Assembly (NCBI RefSeq): GCF_002251835.1
Contig: NZ_NOXV01000251.1
Coordinates: 1-36,228, forward strand
Direction: 5' to 3'
Length of the DNA stretch: 36,228 nucleotides
From: Flavobacterium cyanobacteriorum
Lineage (GTDB): Bacteria; Bacteroidota; Bacteroidia; Flavobacteriales; Flavobacteriaceae
Below, piece after piece: positions 8,583-18,045 of this stretch. The translations under genes and the position numbers were made by a program. The notes beneath the pieces were generated by a model, which was not told the DNA's origin, did no database searches, and saw only the letters and a list, made by a program, of their open reading frames with translations. Numbering within the stretch: the stretch's first letter is position 1; every line of letters begins with the position of its first letter.

Positions 8583-9635
8583 ATGAAAAAACTATTCTAC
8601 CTCTTTGCATTACTGCCGCTTTCTATGCTGGCACAGGAAACCGTATGGAAAAAGTTGACAACCGAACCTTATCCCGGAAAGCAGGATGATATTACCTTCA
8701 TAGATGAAAACACGGGCTGGTACGTTAACGGCTTCGGGGCCTTGTACCACACTTCCGATGGGGGAACCACCTGGCATAAACAATTTGAGAAGAAAGGCAC
8801 TTTTTTCAGGACTGTAGCCTTCATTGATAAAAACACGGGGTTCATAGGGAATGTGGGCACTGATTATTTTCCGAATGTTACAGACACTATTCCGCTTTAT
8901 GGTACAAAAGACGGTGGTAAAACGTGGGCGCCGGTAGCGTACAAAGGGCCTTATGTAAAGGGACTGTGTGCTATAGATGTTGTAAAGGAGCAGTATATAA
9001 ACCATGGGCAGATTGATTATAAGTACCATCTCTATGGTGTGGGAAGGGTTGGCAGCCCTGCGGCTATAATCGTATCGCATGACGGGGGCAAAACCTGGGC
9101 ATCACAAAGTATGGACGCTGACTGCAAAATGCTGTTTGATATAAAAATGTTTAATAAAAATGAAGGCTTTGTATGCGCAGCAAGTAATGCTGATGTGACG
9201 CAGTCCAACGCATTGATACTCCAAACGGCTGATGGTGGCAAAACATGGAAAAAAGTATACCAGTCATCCCGCCCCTACGAAACAACATGGAAAGTAGCAT
9301 TCCCTACAAGGCAAACAGGGTATGTTACTATACAGTCTTACAATCCGGATACCAATGTAAAACAGCAACGGCTTGCCAAAACAACCGATGGCGGCAACAC
9401 CTGGAAAGAAATAAATCTGGTTGAAGATAATACAGCCCGTGAATTTGGTATCGGATTTATCGATGAAAACCACGGTTTTGTAGGCACTATGAATTCAGGA
9501 TATGAAACTAAGGATGGTGGCACCACATGGCAAAAAACTGACCTTGGGCGAGCCTGTAATAAAATTAGGATTTACAGGGATGATAAAGGTAAAGTATATG
9601 GTTATGCCATTGGGCTTAATGTATATAAACTGTAA
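8583..9635 (+). CDS. Secreted YCF48-like/BNR beta-propeller protein
   Basis: This 350-residue exported protein begins with a signal peptide (MKKLFYLFALLPLSMLAQ). It then consists of repeated blades of the form FIDENTGW or FIDKNTGF followed about 15 residues later by SDGGTTW, KDGGKTW, HDGGKTW, ADGGKTW, TDGGNTW and KDGGTTW. These Asp-box (BNR) repeats are typical of the YCF48-like photosystem-assembly and oxidoreductase-like propellers that Bacteroidota use in many secreted proteins. No C-terminal type IX sorting domain is evident; the chain ends shortly after the last blade (GLNVYKL). It stands alone between two terminators, apart from the small membrane protein behind it. Its ligand or partner cannot be told from the sequence. 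Confidence 0.85.
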   Translation: MKKLFYLFALLPLSMLAQETVWKKLTTEPYPGKQDDITFIDENTGWYVNGFGALYHTSDGGTTWHKQFEKKGTFFRTVAFIDKNTGFIGNVGTDYFPNVTDTIPLYGTKDGGKTWAPVAYKGPYVKGLCAIDVVKEQYINHGQIDYKYHLYGVGRVGSPAAIIVSHDGGKTWASQSMDADCKMLFDIKMFNKNEGFVCAASNADVTQSNALILQTADGGKTWKKVYQSSRPYETTWKVAFPTRQTGYVTIQSYNPDTNVKQQRLAKTTDGGNTWKEINLVEDNTAREFGIGFIDENHGFVGTMNSGYETKDGGTTWQKTDLGRACNKIRIYRDDKGKVYGYAIGLNVYKL

Positions 9636-9735
9636 TAAACGCAAATTCATGTTAAAAAGATTGTCAATATTTTTTATTGTGTATAATTTTTTGGATGTTT
9701 TTGTGTTATATATTTACCTTACATCCAAATAAACT

Positions 9736-10119
9736 ATGAAAAAGATATTGCGTTATGCTCCTGAACTTTATTTTATAGGTTTGGGAATTTTCTGGGCAGT
9801 AGAAAATTATGCTGCCAGTGGCCACAAAAATTATTTTGCCATCTTAGTAGTATGGCTTATGTTCATCCAGATTATCTATCAAAACCGCATAATGGGATTT
9901 ATCTATGGCAACATCATAGGCCTATCTTCACTGTATATGATGGGAAGTACAGTATGCGAATTTAATAGTTTCAAATCTGTTGAAGTCGATGCGGTGCTGA
10001 TACTGGTATTTGGCTTCGGAATTTTTATTCCCGCGCTTGCCATGTCTGCCGGCATGATTTACAAATCTTTAAAATCGAAAGAAGATTATAAAGAAAATGT
10101 CCTGACTATAACCTACTGA
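9736..10119 (+). CDS. Small membrane protein of unknown function
   Basis: I do not recognise this 127-residue protein. It has about four hydrophobic segments (roughly residues 8-28, 33-50, 54-75 and 85-110), short polar loops, and a charged C-terminal tail of about 18 residues (KSLKSKEDYKEN), so it should be an integral inner-membrane protein. The start MKKILRY is preceded by an A/T-rich 100-base gap that holds a TATATTTA box at 9709-9716, a weak match to the -7 consensus. It is followed by a clear terminator, so it is a single gene or the end of a two-gene unit with the propeller gene. No motif suggests transport or enzymatic activity. Confidence 0.7.
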   Translation: MKKILRYAPELYFIGLGIFWAVENYAASGHKNYFAILVVWLMFIQIIYQNRIMGFIYGNIIGLSSLYMMGSTVCEFNSFKSVEVDAVLILVFGFGIFIPALAMSAGMIYKSLKSKEDYKENVLTITY

Positions 10120-10137
10120 TAAGTAAAGCCACAGAAC

Positions 10138-10169
10138 AAGCCACTTCCTGCCTCGGGAGTGGTTTTTTT
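10138..10169 (+). terminator. Intrinsic terminator after the small membrane protein
   Basis: CCACTTCC at 10141-10148 pairs with GGGAGTGG at 10155-10162 (one G-T pair), with flanking A-T pairs and a run of seven T from 10163. Confidence 0.85.
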
Positions 10170-10395
10170 ATTTTACGCCTTTAAATATTTTGAATTTCGC
10201 AATATAAAAATCAAATTTTGATAATTTCTAAACAAAGGGTTTAAAAACTTAAATTTGTTGTATTATTTGCAGTAAAATAGAATGTTTATAAATAAATATT
10301 GGCTGAAACTAAAGAATCCCTAAAAATTTTTTAGTTAGTTTAAGATTGAGTAAATTTACGGACTTTTTTACAAACGAACATAAAAAACACTTACT

Positions 10396-12672
10396 ATGGC
10401 TTTTGATATTGAAATGATTAAAAAGGTGTACGGAAGTATGGCTGAGCGTGTAGATAAGGCACGCGGACTTGTAGGCCGCCCTCTTACACTTTCTGAAAAG
10501 ATTTTATATTCACACCTGTGGGACGGAACCCCAACCCGTGCTTTCACAAGAGGTAAAGATTATGTTGATTTTGCCCCCGACAGGGTAGCCTGCCAGGACG
10601 CTACCGCGCAAATGGCGCTCCTGCAGTTTATGCATGCGGGCAAGAGCAAGGTTGCCGTACCCACTACTGTACACTGCGACCACCTTATACAGGCTAAAAT
10701 TGACGCAAAGGCCGACCTTAAGCGTGCCAAAGAACAAAGCAATGAAGTATTTGATTTCCTTTCTTCTATTTCTAATAAATATGGTATAGGGTTCTGGAAA
10801 CCCGGAGCGGGTATCATCCACCAGGTGGTGCTGGAAAACTATGCGTTCCCCGGCGGTATGATGATAGGCACCGACTCGCACACCGTAAATGCCGGCGGAT
10901 TGGGAATGGTTGCCATCGGTGTGGGCGGGGCTGATGCCGTTGATGTGATGAGCGGTATGGCTTGGGAACTTAAATTTCCTAAACTTATAGGTGTCAAGCT
11001 TACAGGAAAACTCTCAGGCTGGACAGCGCCTAAAGATGTTATACTTAAAGTAGCCGGCATACTTACTGTAAAAGGCGGTACTGGTGCTATTATTGAATAT
11101 TTTGGAGAAGGCGCCAGGGCTATGTCATGCACCGGCAAGGCCACTATATGTAATATGGGTGCCGAAGTAGGCGCTACCACTTCCACTTTCGGATATGATG
11201 AAAGTATGGACCGATACCTTCGCGGTACCAACCGTGCCGATGTGGCCGATGCAGCAGCAGCAATGGCTCCATACCTTACTGCTGACCCTGAGGTTTATGC
11301 CAACCCGGAGCAGTATTTTGACCAGCTGATAGAAATCAACCTGTCAGAGCTTGAGCCGCACCTCAACGGGCCTTTCACACCGGATCTGGCAACCCCAATC
11401 TCTAAAATGAGGGAAGAAGCCATCAAAAATGACTGGCCGCTAAATATTGAAGTTGGCCTCATTGGTTCATGTACCAACTCTTCTTACGAAGATATTTCAC
11501 GCTCTGAGTCGCTTGCAAAGCAGGCAGTGGCCAAAAAACTGAAACCTAAATCTAAATTTACCATCACCCCGGGTTCAGAGCTGGTACGCTACACTATTGA
11601 GCGCGATGGCTTTATTAATACATTTGATAATATCGGTGCCACCGTATTTGCCAATGCCTGCGGCCCCTGTATAGGCATGTGGGACAGGGAAGGTGCCGAA
11701 AAAGAAGAACGCAACACCATTGTACACTCTTTTAACCGCAACTTCAGCAAACGGGCTGACGGTAACCCTAATACGCTGGCATTTGTAGGTTCCCCCGAGC
11801 TGGTAACAGCCCTTGCCATCGCAGGTGACCTGGGCTTTAACCCGATGACAGATAAGCTCATTAATGAAGACGGCGAAGAAGTAATGCTTGACGAACCAAC
11901 TGGCTGGGAACTACCTCCAAAAGGATTTTCGGTAGAAGATGCCGGCTATCAGGCTCCCGCCGAAGACGGCTCTAAAGTACAGGTAGTAGTAAGCCCTGCA
12001 TCAGAGCGCCTGCAGCTCCTTGCCCCCTTTGAGCCATGGAATGGCCAAAATATTACAGGTGCCAGGCTGCTGATAAAAGCATTCGGGAAATGTACTACCG
12101 ACCATATTTCCATGGCAGGCCCGTGGCTTCGTTTCCGTGGCCACCTTGATAATATTTCGAACAACATGCTCATAGGGGCCGTAAATGCCTTCAACATGAA
12201 AACCAACAGCGTCAAAAACCAGCTTACAGGTGCCTATGATGCTGTGCCTGCCGTACAACGTGCCTATAAAGCAGCCGGAATACCGTCTGTAGTAGTCGGC
12301 GACCATAACTACGGCGAAGGGTCATCACGCGAGCATGCTGCTATGGAGCCAAGGCATTTGGGTGTCAGGGTAGTACTTGTAAAATCATTTGCACGTATCC
12401 ATGAAACCAACCTCAAAAAACAGGGTATGCTCGCGCTTACTTTTAACGATGAAGCAGACTACGACAAGATCCAGGAAAACGATATATTTAATTTTGTGGA
12501 CCTTAAAGAATTTGCACCGGGCAAACCCATTACTATAGAGGTAATCCATGATAACGGCACCACTGATACGATTATAGCCAATCACAGCTACAATGAAGGC
12601 CAGATAGGCTGGTTTGTGGCGGGTAGCGCGCTTAACCTCATTGCCGCTGCCGGTGCGGCCACTGCACATTAA
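10396..12672 (+). CDS. acn: Aconitate hydratase
   Basis: Aconitase interconverts citrate and isocitrate in the TCA cycle using a [4Fe-4S] cluster. The 758-residue length and sequence match the mitochondrial-type aconitase of Bacteroidota. The three cluster cysteines are visible: Cys359 in [10 protein letters not shown] and Cys422 and Cys425 in [11 protein letters not shown]. The N-terminal domains carry TVHCDHL and [13 protein letters not shown]. The C-terminal swivel domain shows [19 protein letters not shown], where the second SSR serine is the expected catalytic base. It is a single-gene unit: a 276-base A/T-rich leader precedes it, with a TAAATTTA box at 10351-10358 weakly resembling the -7 consensus, and a strong terminator follows. 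Confidence 0.97.
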   Translation: MAFDIEMIKKVYGSMAERVDKARGLVGRPLTLSEKILYSHLWDGTPTRAFTRGKDYVDFAPDRVACQDATAQMALLQFMHAGKSKVAVPTTVHCDHLIQAKIDAKADLKRAKEQSNEVFDFLSSISNKYGIGFWKPGAGIIHQVVLENYAFPGGMMIGTDSHTVNAGGLGMVAIGVGGADAVDVMSGMAWELKFPKLIGVKLTGKLSGWTAPKDVILKVAGILTVKGGTGAIIEYFGEGARAMSCTGKATICNMGAEVGATTSTFGYDESMDRYLRGTNRADVADAAAAMAPYLTADPEVYANPEQYFDQLIEINLSELEPHLNGPFTPDLATPISKMREEAIKNDWPLNIEVGLIGSCTNSSYEDISRSESLAKQAVAKKLKPKSKFTITPGSELVRYTIERDGFINTFDNIGATVFANACGPCIGMWDREGAEKEERNTIVHSFNRNFSKRADGNPNTLAFVGSPELVTALAIAGDLGFNPMTDKLINEDGEEVMLDEPTGWELPPKGFSVEDAGYQAPAEDGSKVQVVVSPASERLQLLAPFEPWNGQNITGARLLIKAFGKCTTDHISMAGPWLRFRGHLDNISNNMLIGAVNAFNMKTNSVKNQLTGAYDAVPAVQRAYKAAGIPSVVVGDHNYGEGSSREHAAMEPRHLGVRVVLVKSFARIHETNLKKQGMLALTFNDEADYDKIQENDIFNFVDLKEFAPGKPITIEVIHDNGTTDTIIANHSYNEGQIGWFVAGSALNLIAAAGAATAH

Positions 12673-12696
12673 GAAATTTTATTATTTACATACAAG

Positions 12697-12726
12697 TCCC
12701 CCTGTATCCCTTGCAGGGGGATTTTT
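12697..12726 (+). terminator. Intrinsic terminator after aconitase
   Basis: TCCCCCTG at 12697-12704 pairs perfectly with CAGGGGGA at 12714-12721, followed by TTTTT. It is 24 bases past the acn stop codon. Confidence 0.9.
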
Positions 12727-12730
12727 ATTT

Positions 12731-12826
12731 GGAGCAGCCCGCTAAGCGCACTTTTGCAATCGCACGTCCCGCTTTCAGCTATATCTCCCTGCCGCCATAA
12801 GCGCGGCGGCAGGGAGGATGCCGCTT
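12731..12826 (-). repeat. Extragenic palindromic repeat, copy B
   Basis: Read on the minus strand this element starts AGCGGCATCC and continues with a 12-base-pair hairpin (12785-12796 with 12805-12816, 8-base loop). It then has GATATAGC and a tail containing GCGGGAC and ending GCGGGCTGCTCC at 12731. The core 12778-12819 matches copy A at 1-40 in layout and nearly in sequence. One stem pair is C-G in copy A and T-A in copy B, a compensatory change that supports a selected structure. From memory this is a known kind of intergenic repeat in Flavobacterium. It sits directly behind the aconitase terminator. Confidence 0.75.
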
Positions 12827-13300
12827 CAATCGGGGCTGGCAGTAAAAGCCGGTGAACACCCGCAGGCTTTATTTAGCGGCCGTTATTTCTTAAATAATTT
12901 ATTTAGCACCGCTAAAATGCCGGATATTGCAGTACTCCGGCACATTTACCGTACTACTAAACCTTGCAGGAAAAAATAAACTCCTATATAAAAAGGACTA
13001 TCAAAAACATGCCCCCACTGCTTTGTTTGGTCATGGCACTGGGCGGCAATGCAGCCGGTGTACCCGCAGCGGTTTGGCCGGGGCAAAACAGGGCACTGCA
13101 ACACAGGCGGCCTGCAGTTTAACGCCATTTCACAGCATAAGACAACATAACACAACATATCCAAAGGTTTATTACAGCCATTTACAAAATACCTCTGGAA
13201 AAAGAACTTTACCGATACTCCGTTCAGGAGGCGGTTTTACGGAAACTGTAATTAACACATATTTTGAAAAATTACGTTCCAAAACGTTTCGAAATATGCT

Positions 13301-13308
13301 TATCTTTG
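13301..13308 (+). promoter_or_regulatory. -7 promoter box for argS
   Basis: TATCTTTG is an exact match to the Bacteroidota -7 consensus TAnnTTTG and lies 22 bases before the argS start codon. No good -33 TTTG is seen at the usual distance. Confidence 0.5.
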
Positions 13309-13330
13309 CACGCTTAAAATTTGATGTATC

Positions 13331-15115
13331 ATGGCATTATCACAAATACTTACTTCCCGGATTGAAGAAGCCGTTACAGCTTTGTTTGGCATTACTTTAG
13401 AAAAAGTAGAGCTCCAGGCTACGCGAAGGGAATTTGAGGGTGATATAACCATGGTAATTTTCCCGCTTTTAAAGCTGGTTAAAGGCACCCCTGCCGAAAT
13501 AGGAAACAGGATAGGCGAATACCTTGTGGCTAATACCGATGAGGTGGAGCGCTTTAATGTTGTTTCGGGCTTCCTTAACCTTGTTGTTACCGGTAACTAT
13601 TACATCAACTTCTTTAACCGGGTTAAAGATGATGAGGCATTTGGTACTGTGGCGCCTGCTGAAGGCGGTAAGGCCATAATGGTTGAGTATGCCTCGCCAA
13701 ACACCAATAAGCCCCTGCATTTGGGCCACGTGCGCAATGTATTGCTGGGCTATTCCGTAGCAGAGATACTGAAGGCTTCCGGTAAAAAAGTGTATAAGAC
13801 ACAGATAATTAATGATAGGGGAATTCATATCTGCAAGAGCATGCTCGCCTGGCAAAAGTTTGGCAATGGTACCACTCCACAGGCTGAAAATGTAAAAGGC
13901 GATAAGTTGGTTGGGCATTTTTATGTAGAATTTGACAAGGCCTACAAGAGCCAGATAAACGATCTTGTTGACAACGGCATGGCCGAAGATGATGCCAAAA
14001 AACAGGCACCCATACTTCTGGAAGCCCAGGAAATGCTGCGTCAGTGGGAGGCCGGCGACGAGGAGGTGGTAAGCCTCTGGAAAACCATGAACGGCTGGGT
14101 ATATGAAGGTTTCGACCAGACTTTTAAGTCCATAGGCGTTGATTTTGATAAGAACTATTATGAAAGTGATACCTACCTGCTTGGGAAAGAGGTTGTAGAG
14201 CAGGGCCTTGCCAAAGGTGTTTTTGAGAAAGACCCTGACGGCTCTGTATGGATAGACCTAACTGCCGAAGGGCTGGATCGTAAAATTGTATTAAGGAGTG
14301 ATGGTACAGCCGTTTACATGACGCAGGATATAGGTACAGCCATACAGCGTGTTAAGGATTTCCCTGACGTGGGCGGTATGGTTTATACGGTAGGCAACGA
14401 GCAGGATTACCACTTTAAAGTGCTGTTCCTCATCCTGAAAAAGCTAGGGTTTGACTGGGCGGAGAGCCTTTACCACCTGAGTTACGGCATGGTTGACCTG
14501 CCAAGCGGAAAGATGAAGAGCCGCGAGGGTACCGTGGTTGATGCCGATGACCTTATGGATGAAATGACCGCCACTGCCAAAACCATTTCAGAAGAGCTGG
14601 GCAAGCTGGATGGCTACACGGATCAGGAAAAGGCGAAGCTGCACAAGATTATCGGGCTTGGCGCGCTGAAATATTACATATTGAAGGTAGACCCTAAGAA
14701 GCGCATCCTGTTCAACCCGGAAGAATCAGTTGATTTTGCCGGAAATACAGGGCCTTTTATACAATATACCTATGCGAGGATACAGTCACTTATCCGCAAA
14801 GCGGATTTTGACTACACTAAAGCCCTGAGCGTTGATGAAGTGAACCTGCATGAAAAGGAAAAGGAGCTGCTTAAGCTGGTGGCGCAATACCCTGAAATCA
14901 TTCAGGCTGCTGCAGAAAGCCACAGCCCTGCGCTTGTGGCAAATTACGTATATGAACTGGTAAAGGAATACAACTCCTTCTACCAGGCCGTGCCTGTGCT
15001 GGGCAGTGAAGTGATGAATGAAAAGATATTCAGGATACAGCTTTCAAAAAAAGTAGGAGATACCATAAGGTCGGCTTTTGGCCTGCTGGGTATTGATGTC
15101 CCTGAACGTATGTAA
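13331..15115 (+). CDS. argS: Arginyl-tRNA synthetase
   Basis: This class I aminoacyl-tRNA synthetase charges tRNA-Arg. At 594 residues it has the usual bacterial ArgRS length. The N-terminal tRNA-recognition (Add1) domain covers about residues 1-100. The HIGH motif reads HLGH at 130-133 within ASPNTNKPLHLGH, and the KMSKS-equivalent reads KMKSR near residue 394 (PSGKMKSREGT). The C-terminal DALR anticodon-binding domain runs from about 470 to the end (AGNTGPFIQYTYAR onward, ending in the typical GLLGIDVPERM). A -7 box lies 22 bases upstream. The MBOAT/SGNH cassette begins 22 bases after its stop with no terminator between, so the cassette may be read from the argS promoter. Confidence 0.97.
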   Translation: MALSQILTSRIEEAVTALFGITLEKVELQATRREFEGDITMVIFPLLKLVKGTPAEIGNRIGEYLVANTDEVERFNVVSGFLNLVVTGNYYINFFNRVKDDEAFGTVAPAEGGKAIMVEYASPNTNKPLHLGHVRNVLLGYSVAEILKASGKKVYKTQIINDRGIHICKSMLAWQKFGNGTTPQAENVKGDKLVGHFYVEFDKAYKSQINDLVDNGMAEDDAKKQAPILLEAQEMLRQWEAGDEEVVSLWKTMNGWVYEGFDQTFKSIGVDFDKNYYESDTYLLGKEVVEQGLAKGVFEKDPDGSVWIDLTAEGLDRKIVLRSDGTAVYMTQDIGTAIQRVKDFPDVGGMVYTVGNEQDYHFKVLFLILKKLGFDWAESLYHLSYGMVDLPSGKMKSREGTVVDADDLMDEMTATAKTISEELGKLDGYTDQEKAKLHKIIGLGALKYYILKVDPKKRILFNPEESVDFAGNTGPFIQYTYARIQSLIRKADFDYTKALSVDEVNLHEKEKELLKLVAQYPEIIQAAAESHSPALVANYVYELVKEYNSFYQAVPVLGSEVMNEKIFRIQLSKKVGDTIRSAFGLLGIDVPERM

Positions 15116-15137
15116 AAAATAAAATTACTGAATTTTT

Positions 15138-16628
15138 GTGAACCCCAATAAACCGTATTTTTTCCAGGCTTATGCCATAGTAGCAGTTGCCATTGCTTCG
15201 CTTATGGTGTTTAAGCACTTGCTTCCTAAAAAGATTTTTTCGGAAAACACCGCTATGACTAAGAATGTAGTGGTAGACAGCCTTTTACTCGAAGCAGTAA
15301 AAGCTGATGGGCATACAACAGAAAAAGACACTCTTAGTAATACCAAAATTGTTTTTCAGGAAACAGGCGGAGTTAAATTTCCGGCTGAAGATTATGAAAA
15401 TTACAAAGGTTTTCAGCACCTGGTAACATTTTATGAAAAACTGCTTCAGCTGGAGCAGGCCGGCCAGGGTAATGTACGCATAGCTTACTTTGGGGATTCC
15501 ATGACCGATGGCGACATGATTGTGAAAGATCTCCGGTCTAGCATGCAGGAACGTTTTGGCGGAGAAGGTGTAGGCTTTGTCAACATAACATCAGAGTCAG
15601 CCCCCTCAAGGACAACTCTGGAACACAAGTTTTCTTCCAATTGGAAAACCCTTTCCTATCTAAATGTAAAAAGGCCACGAAGGCCTTTTGGGGTTAACGG
15701 GCATGTATTTTTTACAAGAAAAGATACTGTAAATCCTGTGTGGGTCAAGTATAAGGCGCTTCAATGGCGCCATATAAGCCAGCTCAATGCGCCGACCCTT
15801 TTTTATGGTAAATCAGGAAATAGCAAAGGCAGGGTTGCCTTTATAACAGGAAAAGATACAGTTTATAAATCACTGGCACCTTCTGCTACTCTAAATACAG
15901 TAAGGCTGACGCCAGGCGCGGTCAAATCGCTAAAAGCTAATTTTATAGCTGCCGATACCATCCCTTTTTACGGGTTTAATTTTGATGATGGCAGGGGCGT
16001 GCATGTTGATAATTTTTCGAACAGGGGTAATTCAGGGCTGCCGATAGCAACCTTTAGCCCTAAAGTTATGCGAGCCTTTCATGAAAAGCTCGGTTATGAC
16101 CTTATAGTGCTGCATTATGGGACGAATGTGCTTAATTATGGCTCTTATAACTATACGTGGTACGAAAAACGCATGGCAAAAGTTGTGGAGCATTTAAGGC
16201 AGTGTTTCCCCGGCGCAGACATACTGGTAGTATCTACAGCTGATAAAGGGACAAAGTATGACCTTAAAATGAAAACTGATTCGGCAGTGGTACCACTTAC
16301 AAAGGCCCAAAAGCGATATGCCATAAAAACCAATGCGGCATACGTAAACCTGTATATGCTGATGGGTGGAAACGGATCTATGGTAAAATGGGTCGAAGAA
16401 GTCCCGCCACTGGCTAATAAAGATTACACGCATTTTAACTTCAGGGGCTCTAAGAAAATTGCAGGCCTGATATATAATCAGCTTAATGAAGGTTATGAAC
16501 TTTATAAAAAATTAAGGGAGGTAAAAGATACACACCCACCTGCTGAAAAGCCTTTTGTACCACTAAAAAAGCCGGTAGCTAAAAGAGACAGTATAATCCC
16601 TAAAACAGATAGTACCAATGCGGGTTAG
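15138..16628 (+). CDS. Membrane-anchored SGNH/GDSL-like hydrolase
   Basis: This 496-residue protein has an N-terminal membrane anchor (about residues 7-27) and an SGNH-type esterase/acyltransferase domain facing the periplasm. Visible catalytic blocks are GDSMTDG (nucleophile Ser121), HYGTN (residues 326-330) and DYTHFN (Asp429, His432), so the Ser-Asp-His set looks complete. The start must be the GTG at 15138: an in-frame stop lies nine bases upstream, and the next ATG would remove most of the membrane anchor. The C-terminal 50 residues are rich in Pro, Lys and Asp and probably disordered. The gene overlaps the next SGNH gene by 11 bases and precedes an MBOAT gene, as in O-acetylation systems such as AlgI/AlgJ/AlgX or PatA/PatB. 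The function in glycan O-acylation or deacylation is inferred from that context. Confidence 0.82.
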   Translation: MNPNKPYFFQAYAIVAVAIASLMVFKHLLPKKIFSENTAMTKNVVVDSLLLEAVKADGHTTEKDTLSNTKIVFQETGGVKFPAEDYENYKGFQHLVTFYEKLLQLEQAGQGNVRIAYFGDSMTDGDMIVKDLRSSMQERFGGEGVGFVNITSESAPSRTTLEHKFSSNWKTLSYLNVKRPRRPFGVNGHVFFTRKDTVNPVWVKYKALQWRHISQLNAPTLFYGKSGNSKGRVAFITGKDTVYKSLAPSATLNTVRLTPGAVKSLKANFIAADTIPFYGFNFDDGRGVHVDNFSNRGNSGLPIATFSPKVMRAFHEKLGYDLIVLHYGTNVLNYGSYNYTWYEKRMAKVVEHLRQCFPGADILVVSTADKGTKYDLKMKTDSAVVPLTKAQKRYAIKTNAAYVNLYMLMGGNGSMVKWVEEVPPLANKDYTHFNFRGSKKIAGLIYNQLNEGYELYKKLREVKDTHPPAEKPFVPLKKPVAKRDSIIPKTDSTNAG

Positions 16629-18045
16629 GGTATTTATAATGATACTGATGCTGCTGAGTTTGCGGTCATCGGCACAGGCCGACTCTCTTTTGACAGGAGT
16701 AGGGCAGCCTATAGCTGATTCTCTGGATATTGAAGATGGTGAGGTAGTTTATACCGAAAATGTTATCACTAACACATCAGCAATGAAGCTTTTTTTTGAA
16801 AAGCTATACCTCCTGGAAGAACAAAAAGCAGGGAAGGTAAATATTGTGCATATAGGTGATTCGCACATACAGGCCGACCTGTTCACCAAGCGTATCCGCG
16901 AAACATTGCAAAAACGCTTTGGCAATGCCGGGGCAGGGTTTACTTTTCCGCACCGCCTGGCCCGGACCAATGGTGGGCACTATGTCCGATTTACATCAAA
17001 TACGGAGTGGGAAAGCCGCCGCATAATACACCCTTCCAACGGTATAGAGATAGGGCTTAGCGGTATTGCATTGTCATCAGATACTAACTTTGCGCTGGAA
17101 CTTGAAGTACGCGACACGGATTATACTTTTAATACTATAAAAATTATTACTCCGGGCAATGTCCCCTCGTTTGATGTTGCTACGGCATTTAAAATAATTT
17201 CGCTGGAATCAGCAGCGCCAAAAAAAATCGTACATAAAATAAAAAGCGGTGAGGTTCTTGGCACTATTGCAGAAAAGTATAATGTCACGGTAGGGGCTAT
17301 AAAGAAACTCAATGGCCTCACAAATGATAAAATCAGGGCGGGTAAAACACTTAAAATACCTACAGAGCAAAAAGAAGTAACACCGGTAAAGCGTTCAGAG
17401 TTTATTCCCCTGGGTCTTACTGCTGACAGCCTCTGCCACTATTACCACAGCGAAAAAGCCCTGTCAAAGCTCTACCTCTTGCCCGGAAGGGATGTCAAAA
17501 ACCATAGCCTTAGCGGCCTGGTGCTGGAAAAAGACACCCCCGGGATACTCTACCACAGCATTGGGGTTAATGGCGCCAAGGCATCAGATTATAACCGGTA
17601 CCCGCTTTTTTTTGAGCAACTGCCTGCCCTCCAGCCTGACCTGGTGATTATATCTTTTGGCACCAATGAATCATTTGACAAAATACCTCATGAAGAATTT
17701 GTGCAGCAGCTTAATTTGTTTATTAAAAATATAAAGGCTAAAAACCCTGATGCGGCTATCATAGTTATGACGGCACCACCATCACAACTACGTAAAAAGT
17801 ACCCGAACACATATGCAGGTACATATTCAAAACAGGTGCAGATGCAGGAAAGCAGGATGAAGTATGCTTCATGGGACCTCTTTTCAATATTAGGCGGTAC
17901 TTACAGCGTGAAACAAAGTTTTGCTGAAGGGATGATAACTTCAGACAGGGTGCACTATACTAAGGAAGGTTACGAAAAACAGGGCAATCTCTTTGCGGAA
18001 GCTTTATTAAGGGCATTTGAAAATTATAAAACTAACAGGAAGTAA
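16618..18045 (+). CDS. SGNH hydrolase with inserted LysM domain
   Basis: This exported SGNH-family protein has 475 residues. A signal peptide ends near SSAQA. The SGNH blocks are HIGDSH (nucleophile Ser82), IGVNGAKASD (about 315-324), SFGTNES (347-352) and DRVHYTKEG (Asp443, His446), giving a full catalytic set. Between the first and second blocks lies a clear LysM domain (about residues 204-248: HKIKSGEVLGTIAEKYNVT, then LKIP), the glycan-binding module known from peptidoglycan hydrolases. The enzyme is therefore probably positioned on peptidoglycan or another N-acetylglucosamine-containing glycan. Its stop overlaps the MBOAT start in TAATG, indicating coupled translation. Whether it adds or removes acyl groups cannot be told from the sequence. 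Confidence 0.85.
   Translation: MRVRVFIMILMLLSLRSSAQADSLLTGVGQPIADSLDIEDGEVVYTENVITNTSAMKLFFEKLYLLEEQKAGKVNIVHIGDSHIQADLFTKRIRETLQKRFGNAGAGFTFPHRLARTNGGHYVRFTSNTEWESRRIIHPSNGIEIGLSGIALSSDTNFALELEVRDTDYTFNTIKIITPGNVPSFDVATAFKIISLESAAPKKIVHKIKSGEVLGTIAEKYNVTVGAIKKLNGLTNDKIRAGKTLKIPTEQKEVTPVKRSEFIPLGLTADSLCHYYHSEKALSKLYLLPGRDVKNHSLSGLVLEKDTPGILYHSIGVNGAKASDYNRYPLFFEQLPALQPDLVIISFGTNESFDKIPHEEFVQQLNLFIKNIKAKNPDAAIIVMTAPPSQLRKKYPNTYAGTYSKQVQMQESRMKYASWDLFSILGGTYSVKQSFAEGMITSDRVHYTKEGYEKQGNLFAEALLRAFENYKTNRK

Larger units (their letters stand above)
12673..13330. other. 658-base gene-free region with terminator, repeat and hairpins
   Basis: This stretch holds the acn terminator, repeat copy B, and a cluster of inverted repeats at 12872-12942. 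TTTAGCGG at 12872-12879 can pair with CCGCTAAA at 12909-12916, a shorter TTTAGC/GCTAAA hairpin competes with it, and TGCCGGA/TCCGGCA pairs across 12918-12942. From about 12950 to 13250 I see no convincing gene: a frame is open at 12927-13400, but its translation lacks protein-like character and it runs into argS in another frame. The argS promoter-like box lies at the right end. Confidence 0.6.

Noticed and set aside
9502..9732. 76-residue frame overlapping the propeller gene's end
   Set aside because: Most of it is a shifted reading of the propeller gene; the free part is an A/T-rich leader.
12927..13400. 157-residue plus-strand open frame before argS
   Set aside because: The translation has no recognisable domain or signal peptide, its composition is unlike a protein, and it overlaps the start and promoter box of argS in another frame.
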